From assembly GCA_014529385.2 (NCBI GenBank), contig CM043950.1, positions 81,354,843 through 81,418,842 on the forward strand: a stretch of DNA of 64,000 bases, written 5' to 3'. The notes below the pieces were generated by a model. That model worked only from the letters and a program-made list of their open reading frames with translations. It made no database searches and was not told where the DNA came from. The first letter of the stretch is position 1, and every line of letters starts with the position of its first letter. This document shows, piece by piece, positions 46,800 to 56,100 of this stretch. Position numbers and translations under genes: made by a program. This DNA comes from Adiantum capillus-veneris (lineage: Eukaryota; Streptophyta; Polypodiopsida; Polypodiales; Pteridaceae).

Positions 46800-47460
46800 G
46801 GGGAAAGAGAGAGAACAGATGCTGCCGCAGCAGCAAGACGGGCTATCTTCGAGGCTGGCTTGGATGGGGAGTAATCCGCATCCAAGCGTCCTCTAGATAG
46901 ACGAGTCTGCAGTGAGTGCCTGGCCCAAGCCCAAGCAGAGCGAGCCGTGCGTAAAGCAACCTCCTCTGTCCAGGAGTCCTCATGAATGTATACATAGCAA
47001 GGCAAACACTACGTATCAGCAAAAAAGTACTCCACAATGTGCCTACATCCTGCTGAGTCTGGGGGTGTCACCGCAAACTTGGCCAGTGGCCACAAAGTCT
47101 GTAGCAAATCTGTAACTCCAAGTTCTCCCATGTGGTGAGAGAACTTGAGAACGTGTATATGCAACCATCCCACCACTGAGTAAAGGGACCACTCTGTCTC
47201 GGTCCTACCACAGAGGGGGAAGGAGAAACCAACTGCTCAGTCCAAGGCCTTTGTCCCCCTAGCGGCGAGGAACAAAGCATGTACCCTGAAGCAGGCTGCC
47301 TCGTGGTCTGCTGCGGAATCGCCAAGAAAGCGAGTGAACCCGTAATCGAAGAAATCCCAGCGGCGTTGGAGGTCAATGCTCGTCAGACCCCGAGGGATAG
47401 CTGCAAGGGAAGATCTCTGAATCTGCAGAGGGGGCCGCAAGAAAGGCTGACCTTCTCTCG

Positions 47461-48708
47461 CTAGGCGACTCGTGGCAAAAGCGCTGCCAAGAGATCTCCT
47501 AGCCGTCGGCGAGGGACCAGTCTCTTGAGTCGACTGTGGTACTGAAGCAGGAGGAGGGGGAGAAGAAGCTGGGGGGGGGGGGGGCGGAGGAGAAGAGAAG
47601 CGGGGTGGGGCGACAGAGGCAGGGGAGCGAGGTGGGGAGTGGACGGGAGCAAAAGGCGGGGGAGGGGGGATGAGGAGGAGGAGGGGAACTCTGAAGGGGG
47701 GGCGGCTGGCGAGGGTGAAGCGGAGGTGGATGCTAGTGTAGGAGGCTCCTCCTGCTCAAGAGGACCAATGGGGTTCCCCGTGGGAACCCACTGCTGCTGA
47801 GTAGCCACCTGAGGGCCACTCTAAGTGCCAAGCTGTCGCTGTGGCCCCTGGCGTCGACGGCCACGGGCCTGCTGCCACCCCTCCTCCGCTGGAGCCCCAG
47901 GCTCAAAGGGTGGCTTTGAATCTGTGCGCTGTGCCGCTGGCTGTGGCTGCGGCCCAGCCTTGGCAGGCTGGGGCTGAGGCTGAGGTGCAGGTCGTGGTCT
48001 CCTCCGTGGACAGGCCTTCACTAGGTGGCCCATCTGTCTACAAATGAAGCACTGGTTCGGGAGACCCGAGTACTCCACACTTTTTCTAAACCAACCCCCA
48101 CTCACCCGAGGCAGAAGGATGACCTTCGGGAGCGTGTGGGTATCTCTGACCGAAACTTGAACAGAAGGGATGCCAGCCGCCTTGGCAGCTACTGATGCTG
48201 CCATACGAGGTGTCTCTAGGACTGTCCCGATGGCGGAGCCAATCCTGGAGAGAAGTGGAAGGTACTCCCTCCGTAAACCCGGAAAGCATACTGAGATGGG
48301 GATGTCTGCCTCCTCTACTAGCAGATCCGAAGTCGGGTCAAAACCGTGTCGCCACTGTCGAAAGTGGGCGCGTGATGCTCGGATGGCCAGTGGACTCATA
48401 GCAATGACCTTGGAGGCCATTTCGGAAGTCTCGAACTCGATCTGGTAGTACCCTTGTCCGAGAATCTGGACATCCAAGATCTTGCCCACCTCTGCGAGAA
48501 GGCGGGCATGGAGAAGGTCTCGCAACTCTCCTCTGCTAGGTCGGATGCCGAGAACCTTGCAAATGACCGAAGTCGCGTGCAAGTGCTCTACCTCTGCGGC
48601 AAGGCTCGCTTGCTCTGTCGGCGAAAGAGCAAGTCGAATGGTGGGCTCAGCGGGGTCGGGCGAGGGGGCTTCAGGCGAGTCCCTCTGTGGTGAAGCTGGA
48701 GCCTCCAT
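47461..48708 (-). pseudogene. LINE ORF1: RNA-binding protein with CCHC knuckle
   Basis: Start M-E-A-P-A-S-P at 48708. Residues about 60-210 form a DUF4283-like region (I-S-V-C-F-P-G-L-R-R-E-Y-L-P-L-L-S-R-I-G). The knuckle C-F-I-C-R-Q-M-G-H-L-V-K-A-C is at about residues 218-231, followed by a Gln/Pro/Arg-rich tail. TAG at 47823-47821 interrupts the frame after about 295 residues. The same frame stays open to 47461 as a Pro/Ser/Leu-rich tail that crosses a run of 13 C (sense strand). Such proteins coat LINE RNA. Confidence 0.82.
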
Positions 48709-49160
48709 CTGTGTCTACTGCTGTGGCATAAGAAGAGGATGGCGAGCGGACTCTGCAACTTGATACGCTAGGCACTACCCCAAAAAACGGAGTCAATGTT
48801 GAGAGTATCGATGTGCAGGATGTACCAGTGAGGAACAAGAGCAGGCAGGTCGAAGGGGGGGGGGGACAGCGGGTGGAGACGGCTACTGCGAGAGCACTAG
48901 TAGCAGCGGGCGGGGGCAATGGCGGGAGCGGCGCAACAGGGGGGAGTCGGTAGCGAATGGCAGCGGTGGCAGTGGCGGGAGGGGCTACAGCAGCGGCAGT
49001 GCCGTGATCTGCTACAGCTGGGGATGGGCAGCGCACGGACACGCAGGGCAGCAAGGGGGCAGTGAGGGCTGGCGGGGGGGGCAGAGAGAGAGCAGGCGGG
49101 CAGCAATGGGGGGGAGGGGGGGGAAGGGGGGGGCGCAGCGCAAGGCAGACAGTAGCAGCC
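48709..49160 (-). promoter_or_regulatory. LINE 5' untranslated region, C-rich
   Basis: On the plus strand this is extremely G-rich, with G runs at 48857-48866, 49074-49082 and 49109-49133 and many GGG blocks. L1-type elements have an internal promoter here, but I see no specific promoter motif. The antisense strand has clear G-quadruplex potential. Confidence 0.55.
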
Positions 49161-49552
49161 TCTTTGATTCTTTGTTGGATGATGATATGCCAATTGCAAG
49201 TCATGAAGTGACAGTTTCTGAAGATGATTCTGAAGAATTTTGGGATTCATTATTGGACGATGATTACACTCCCAATCCAAAATCCTCTCCAATGATTACT
49301 AAAGTTGAAGTTATCCCATCTGAAGAGTACATTGAGAAGATTTCCTCTTCCCCAAATATTTCGCAGTTACTGGAAAATTTTGAACCAAAAATCTTACATC
49401 GCAAGAAGAATTTTGAAGATCAACCTCTTGTTGCAGTTAACTTGATTATGCCATATTCCTCTAAAAAGTCTTTGTATAATGCAATGACATGGGATTTAGC
49501 AGTCAAAGTAAAAAGGATTCACAAGAGGCAAATGTTAAAGACAAAGGTATAA
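49161..49552 (+). pseudogene. Acidic ORF, downstream half (split by LINE)
   Basis: After the LINE, the reading resumes as F-D-S-L-L-D-D-D and repeats it at W-D-S-L-L-D-D-D, then continues with Ser/Glu/Lys-rich sequence to a TAA at 49552. The upstream half ends in D-Y-A-F-F-D-S-L at 42300. Function unknown; the protein looks disordered and acidic. It precedes an LTR, like the acidic repeat ORF in G2. Confidence 0.55.
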
Positions 49553-49650
49553 GATAACTCAAAGATTGAAGATTTTCGAAGATTCAATGCTTTTTCAGAG
49601 TTCTATCGACATCATAAGTCATTTCTTTGACACGGGCTCTCATTTTAAAT
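49553..49650 (+). other. Non-coding tail before LTR
   Basis: Short non-coding stretch leading into the polypurine tract AGGAGGGAA at 49651-49659. Confidence 0.5.
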
Positions 49651-49659
49651 AGGAGGGAA

Positions 49660-50087
49660 TGTCATGATTGTGACTATGTTAACAACATTACATCTACTCC
49701 TAGTTGTAGATACGCGAAGTGCCATGCCAAGGAGGACCCCTATGCTTGAATGGTCACACCCCTTCGCTCAAGAGACGTGCCTCTTCGCCAAAAGCCACAC
49801 TCCTCGACGATTGGTCACACCCCTTCACTCTACGGGTGCGACTCTTCGCCCAATGGTTGCAGCTCTTCACCGAAAGGATGTGTCTTTACGTCTAAAGTCG
49901 TGTCTTCACCAGGAGACGTGTCTTTTCATTTGTCTCTTCGTCTCCTATATAAGGAGCCCTTGTATCACACATTCAATCAATCAACACAGAGTCTTCTAAG
50001 TCTTGTTTCTGAGTTCAGTTCAAGTTTCTCAAGTCTTAATCATGAGTTTAAGTACTTAATTAAGGATTAGTACCTAGAATCCTGACA
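49660..50087 (+). repeat. LTR of a further gypsy-type element
   Basis: Begins TGTCATGATTGTGAC directly after AGGAGGGAA and ends CCTGACA. It has a TATA box CCTATATAAGG at about 49947-49957 and internal 60-bp-spaced repeats of TGGTCACACCCCTTC (49752 and 49812). No second copy is in the window. It is likely the 3' LTR of the locus split by the LINE. Confidence 0.7.
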
Positions 50088-50449
50088 CGGCTCGTGTGAA
50101 GACCAAAAGAAAAATCCTTGTTTCGATTGCCACCAGACCGGCCACTTTCGCGGCAGTAAGGCGTGTCCCAAGCAAAAGAAAAAGACGTTTACCTCCGCAG
50201 TGACGAATACTTTTGATAAATTCCATCAACAATTCAAGTACTTTATGCGTAGATATGTATATGTTGCCTCACATGGATGACTTTATAGATCGATTTTCAG
50301 GTGCTCGTTATTTCATCAAGATCAATCTACGTTCTGGGTACCATAAAAAACAGATACTTCCACGTGATGTCCCAAAAACCGCGTTTCATACACAGTATAA
50401 ACATTACCAGTTTTTGGTTCTACCCATTGGGTTAACCAACCATCCTCCC
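50088..50449 (+). pseudogene. Gypsy gag knuckle and RT fragment
   Basis: 50110-50190 reads C-F-D-C-H-Q-T-G-H-F-R-G-S-K-A-C, a CCHC knuckle. After a deletion, 50255-50445 reads L-P-H-M-D-D-F-I-D-R-F-S-G-A-R-Y-F and then F-L-V-L-P-I-G-L-T-N, the RT fingers of a Ty3/gypsy element. It is cut at 50450 by the copia LTR of E4. Protease and the RT N-terminus are missing. Confidence 0.8.
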
Positions 50450-50592
50450 TGTTGGAGCTATATATGGCTCACTCTACTCAACTTGGTCTCACCTATATAT
50501 TTGTATCTTGTCCTCAATATGAATCAGTCTTTGGGAGCGTATATGGTGTGTATCTTGTCTCGTCTCTCTCTCTTTCTCTCTACATCTCAACA
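50450..50592 (+). repeat. E4 copia 5' LTR (143 bp)
   Basis: Starts TGTTGGAGC inside the gypsy RT fragment and ends CTCAACA before a primer site. TATA-like TATATAT is at 50494-50500. The 3' LTR lies outside the window, so the length rests on the ends alone. Confidence 0.7.
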
Positions 50593-50606
50593 TAGTATCA
50601 AAGCAG
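50593..50606 (+). other. E4 primer binding site
   Basis: TAGTATCAAAGCAG, two differences from TGGTATCAGAGCAG (initiator-Met type), right after the LTR end. Confidence 0.65.
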
Positions 50607-50895
50607 TAACGATCACGCGCCGATTCAATTCATGGTGACAAAACAGTATGTGTATGCGATTTGCATGTAAGATTCAAAAATTGCTACAAAATTTATTTTT
50701 GAGCATTGATTCTTGTTAACTGTGGTTGTTTTGTGTTAAGAAGAATATGATTAGTGTTTTGTGTGGCGTTTATTGCTAATCAATCTAATCGTTGATTACA
50801 TTTTCTTGTTGATGACACCCTGAACTTCATCTCAATTTTTCTTGCTGTTCTGCTCAAAATTTAGAGAAACGGGAAAAGCGCAATGGGAAGAGCGC

Positions 50896-51145
50896 TGTGC
50901 GCTCCTTGCCGCACTATCGAAGCAAGGGACTTGCCAATACACCGTATGCGAGCCACAAACGGCTCCAAGCACACAACAAGCCTAAACTAGCAAGCTCAAG
51001 AAAACAAAGGGTGTGTCACTCACCGCTCTACGCTCGCCTTCGTGGTGGATTCCTCGCCGCGATGAAAAAGAAGCTGCAGTCGTGCCGCGCTCAACCGCTT
51101 CGCCGCCGTCGTGCCTTCGTAATGCTCGATCGCACACACACTCTC

Positions 51146-51178
<33 letters not shown>

Positions 51179-51472
51179 AGGAGGTGAAGAAGAAGAAGAT
51201 GGAGATGGAGCAAGAGCACTCTTCAATTGCACAAATGAGAGAATGAGTAAAAATTAGGTTTAGTTGGCTTTTATAGGAGCTCACCCCATTCACACTTGGG
51301 CGCCCATGCTTAACCAACTAATCCCTTAAATGTCCAAGTTAAAGTGCGCCTCTCATTGGCGATCACTCTACCTTTCCCTATTGGACCGACAAGCCCGGTA
51401 CCTGACTCTACCGAATACATAATACACGTCCGTCGTAGGTGGTGGGGTGTCCGTGAGCCGTGAGGGTTAACA
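50896..51472 (-). repeat. E3 3' LTR (577 bp)
   Basis: Plus-strand ends TGTGCGCTCC and GGGTTAACA; on the sense strand it runs TGTTAACCC to GCGCACA. It contains a short CT/CA microsatellite and a TATA box (cttttata, 51268-51275, sense TATAAAAG). Confidence 0.95.
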
Positions 51473-51485
51473 TTCCCCCCTTCCT
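51473..51485 (-). other. E3 polypurine tract
   Basis: Sense strand AGGAAGGGGGGAA immediately before the 3' LTR. Confidence 0.88.
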
Positions 51486-53168
51486 GATGTAGATTCCGTC
51501 CTCGGAAGCTATTGAGTTGAAGCTGGTTCGTCGAGGTGGAAGAGCATTTGAGATGAATGTCCTTAGCCTTCTTCAGTCACTGCAAAATCAAACAACATTG
51601 GCACAGTAATGGCATTCTCTTAAAAAGCATATGCAGTTTTAGGTAGAAAAATTGATTGGTAAAAGAATTTCAAACAATTTGTCAGCAATGAACATTAAAT
51701 TGCAATGTAATCAAATGCATAAACAGATGTAAAGGTAGAAAATTAAACAAGTCTGGGGTCGCTAATTTGACGGTCGAAAGGCACTAGAGATCGAATATTA
51801 ATACCATGGGTAAGCTTCTTAATTTTCTGTGGTCAATTAAGTTGTTTAATCGCGAGAGCCAAGTATTCATGTTCGAGGGCTGACTAGAGGCTATATCTAG
51901 AAGACTTTGTAGTTAAGCTACCATAAAAGGAATTTCTCATGAAATCATCGCCTGACTGATTACTTTTTCTTTGACCCCCCAAGGTCTTTTCACATTGATT
52001 CAATTATGATGTGTGTGCTTATTTTGTATGCCTTGGGTTTTTTGCTTTTCAAGGAAAAGCGCCCACGCTGGGAACCTCTAGGGCTCTAGTACCATAGGCG
52101 ATACATGTGAGTGAAGTACCAAATCAAGCTGAGATTTCTCTTCCAGCTTAAAATTTTACATTGTGGCACTTTGATTTTTTATTTGTTCATTTTCATCATT
52201 TTAATTTTGTAACTTTGGGGGGTCATATAACACTGTTACCCTCCCCAGGCTCATCACATTAGTAAACTCCCTTTATAATACTTACGCTAAAGGTCAATAG
52301 GGTTAAGCCCACTAGAAAGCCCTAGTACATTTCATACAATGCTGCCTAAATCGGATTAAGAACCTAAGTAACCATTGCTTATTAGAAAGGCATTCCCCAT
52401 GGTATTAAGAGAAGATTTCTAATACCTAGCTTGGTCAAACTAGCTTAGTCGGACTGCTTGATTTTTAAACCTAGACAAGTGATTATGACAAAACATTACA
52501 TTGAATTAAATGTTTGATGCTAAGCCAATGCGCTGAAGATTATGCTACCAATCACAATCAAAGCAGACAAACATGGATGCAAAAAAGATAAGGGCAATGC
52601 TAATGGATAAGAAACACCTGTTTGTGTTGATGGTCGCGCTTGATTTGAAGGTGCCATGAAGGTCCAAATCCTATCAATAGCAACACGCTCCTGTACACAC
52701 TAGGAAACAAAAGGAATACCTCCAGGAGGCACATTAGTGGGAAAAGAGATCTTTGCTAATCACTCAACTCTAAAACAGAAACACTCCTATCGTACTAATC
52801 TTACCTACCCTCCATCACTCAAGTGATGAGGATCAAAAGGTGTTTTATGGCATAGGTTTCTGTTTCACTGTACCAGATGTGACATGTGTAGGTCTGAGTC
52901 AATGTTTTGACTTTTAATGTGCATACTCGTTTGCTAATTGCTCTTGCTCTTTATTTTTTGTGAGTATAAAGCTTTATATGTACATTCCCTAAGATCGGAG
53001 ATTAAGAGGTCAGGGAAAAAGGTTGAGAGGGAAACAAATGAATGAGGACTGTCAGCAAACACTCCCCCCTTCCTTGGGTAGATCATACCTTTTGAAATGA
53101 GCTTGTCACCCTTTGAAACCAATTGTTCCAGTTGGTAATAGGTGAGGATTTTTGCCAGTAGTTTGTTA
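51486..53168 (-). other. E3 downstream region without pol
   Basis: About 1.7 kb on the sense strand after the ORF. I read both strands for RT (x-x-D-D), integrase and RNase H motifs and found none; only short chance ORFs exist (for example 53122-52934). The sequence is ordinary AT-rich DNA with no match elsewhere in the window. It may hold packaging or 3' processing signals. Confidence 0.7.
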
Positions 53169-56100
53169 TTACCCTAGGTGCCTTGTCAAGTTGCAACGGT
53201 GGTAAGGTACTCTCCCAGGATCGAACTTGAAGTGGTTCATTAGGTGATTCTTGAACACTGGAGGTGTGGATTCTTTTGTAGCTTCATGGAGGTCCACTAC
53301 TATAGATGGAGGCGGTGTAGAAGCTTTTACCTCTATAGATGTATTACATGATGAGCTAGAAGCTTCATGGGACTCCCCCCTTCCTGAGCTAGGTGGAACA
53401 ATTCGTTCTTTCTTTGGTACCCAAACTAGCTCGGGAGCGGGTGTGTAACATTCTGTGATTTTTTCCTTTCCACGATCATTGATTCGTTTTGGAACTACGG
53501 GATTGGGCTCACTTGGACCAGGTGACACGTAAGAGCACAATCTACGTTTTGGCACCCAAATTTGATCATTTCCTTGATAGTAGCCTTGGGCTTCCAATAG
53601 TCGTTTAGGGATCCATCGCAACATTTTCTTACTTTTCTTGGAGCGAGTGGTACGTTTCTTACAAGGCTTCTGTTTTTTAGCACTAGCTATGGTCACTAAA
53701 GAAGCTTTAGGGACCCACTTGTATGTTTTCTTCGTTACATTAGGATGAGTCTTGTCGGAAGCGATATGCATTGCTTGTAGCATATTTAAGGGTATAGGCA
53801 TTTCATCCCCCTCAGGTGTTACCCAGGTCGTCCCCCTACTTCCCCAAGTGTCTATGGTTGATGCTAGGTGGACCCAATCCACATTGTCTGATTCTGTCAT
53901 ACCCGGTAACACATCCATGTAAGGAGAATCTTGGCCAATGTCTGTATCCTTCTTACAAGTGTAACAATATTGTAGTGGGGCCGAGTGAACTGTGGTGTCA
54001 GAGCGATGATCAATAATGGTTTTACTCCCTAAGGGGTGTACCTTACCAGTCACCAAATCCACTCTAAGGACAGAGTCTTGGAATTGCAAATAGACATGAT
54101 TTTTAGACCAATCGTGAACCATTTGTGCTTCCCTCATGAATGGTCGTCCTAAAATCATTTCATATGACATAAGGTGTTTAGAGAAATCCATTACAATGAA
54201 CGTATGTCGAACCTTGTGTCCTAGAACTTTGATCTTAAGATCCTTGAGCATCCCCATAGGTTTGGCTATGGTACCATTTGCCATCTTTACCACAATGTTA
54301 GTAACACTGAGGCGGGGTTTTCCCATGGATTCCCAACAATCTTTTGTAACGATGCTAACTCCCGCACCACCATCAAGAATTCCCTCTATAGTTAATCCCT
54401 TGGTAGTGATGGGTAGGGTCGCATTAGACTCGTCGCCTTCAAAATACTGCCCTAATTCGTTAATGGGTACCTCGATCACAGACTCGTGTCCATCTAAGTC
54501 AAGTGATTGCACATGATTTTCCTCATCAATCATAATCGAGTCAGGCCTATTTGGTTGCGCAAACTGCGGTAATCCCGTTCGTAGCTCTCCGTTAAGGAAT
54601 GCTCGAAGTGCAAGGAATAACTCGGGATCTCCATACAGCTTTGCTATGATCGTGGTTCGGACCTCAGAAGACATGAAGTCCACTAGTTTGGCAACATTCA
54701 TTGGCGTTTTGCAGGGTGTAGGTCCTTGACTAGGAACTGGTGAGGATGGAATCTCATATTCCTCAATGGGATCAGGTATTCCTTCGTTAAACATCCTTTC
54801 CAACAAGAAGGGTGTATGCTCACTTTCTGATGTCCCGTCCTCACTCCCTTCTTGGATGATACTAGATATGGCTAACGGTCTATGGTTCATGTGGGGTGGA
54901 TGAACTTGCGTGGGAAACACTGTGTCATGAATTTTGACCTGCATGGGTTCTGGTTCTAGTTTCCTTTGAGTCTCCTCCACTAAACCTCTTAGATGTTTCA
55001 CCTGCTTAATCTCGTCTACAGGGTTTGGGTACGTCCCAATCTTCTTTTTACGATTCTTCCCTTTTTGCCCCTGCGGTTTATCTTGGGGGTCTTGGATTGG
55101 ATTTGGAAACACTTGTGGTGTTTTCAGAGGCTCTTTATGGTTTTCTCTCATTCGGTTTTCATTTGGTTCCATGTTACGGTTTTCTTTGTCGGTCTTTCCC
55201 TTTGTGGTATTGGTTCTAATCTCCATTGTCTCGACTGAATCTGAATCATCCTCGAGGTCATTCATATACACGGGGTCATCTCCTGTTCCTATGTTTGTTT
55301 TGGAACTTGGCTTTGAATTTTCCGTATTCTGTGACTTCTTCCTTCGTGTCTTCTTTTTCTTTGCTTGGATAATTGACGCGGTATCTCTCTCTTCGAGGAT
55401 ATGTCCTGGCCCTTGAAGCATGGACCGTGTAATCGCATAAGCGGGTGCGACGGGTGGTATTGGCGACGTCACACTAGCAATTTCGACCAAATTCAGGGGT
55501 GTGATTTTAGGCGCATTTGGGTTATAGGGGCATTGGGCAATCAAGTGATCTATGCCACAACGATTACATGTGAGTATTGGCATTGCAGACGTGCTCCCTT
55601 GATTCACTTGCATCTGTGCAGCATTCTTTTGCAGCCTAATAGGACACTCCGCTACTCGATGTGGTCCACCACACTCGTAGCATTGAAGAGGTGGCCTCCT
55701 AGCCTGGGTGTTGATATTTTGACCTCTGGATGCGAGAGCAGCAGCTTGATAAACCGGCTTGACTTGTCCCCAACAATCTTCCATGTAGTATATAGGACAC
55801 TCTTCCAATGTATCAAGTCCGTAGGCAATACTAGTGTCTATTTCCTCCTCACAGCCATCTGCATAAGCATTTGATGGCTCGCAACCCACTTGGTTCATAG
55901 GGGCGACTCTTGGATGCGGGGGCTGCGGTCCTAGCACAGGAGGTGGTAGCAGTGTAGCTTGTACAACATTTTGAGATCTAGGGACCATGTGTTGCGGTAG
56001 TTGCTCAACAGGTGGAGTAGGCATCAATACAGGAGCTCGAGGCGCATCCGTCCAGGCTACAGGTGGTCTATTTGCCATCATACGTTTGATCATTAAACAA

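Larger units (their letters stand above)
42301..49160 (-). mobile_element. Full-length L1-type LINE, minus strand
   Basis: A 6860-bp non-LTR retrotransposon. The 3' poly(A) is seen as 13 T at 42301-42313. There are two coding regions (ORF1 48708-47461; ORF2 46799-42449) and a 5' untranslated region of about 450 bp very rich in C on the sense strand. Flanking 14-bp target duplications differ at one base. It is inserted in an acidic ORF of an LTR-type locus, and the ORF frame resumes after it. Coding regions carry four TAG stops and a few frameshifts, so it is recently dead. It belongs to a different LINE family from the fragments at 14275, 28275 and 38447. Confidence 0.92.

Noticed and set aside
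51486-53168. Hidden RT or integrase downstream of the E3 ORF
   Set aside because: No D-D pair in an RT context, no HHCC or DDE pattern and no long ORF on either strand.
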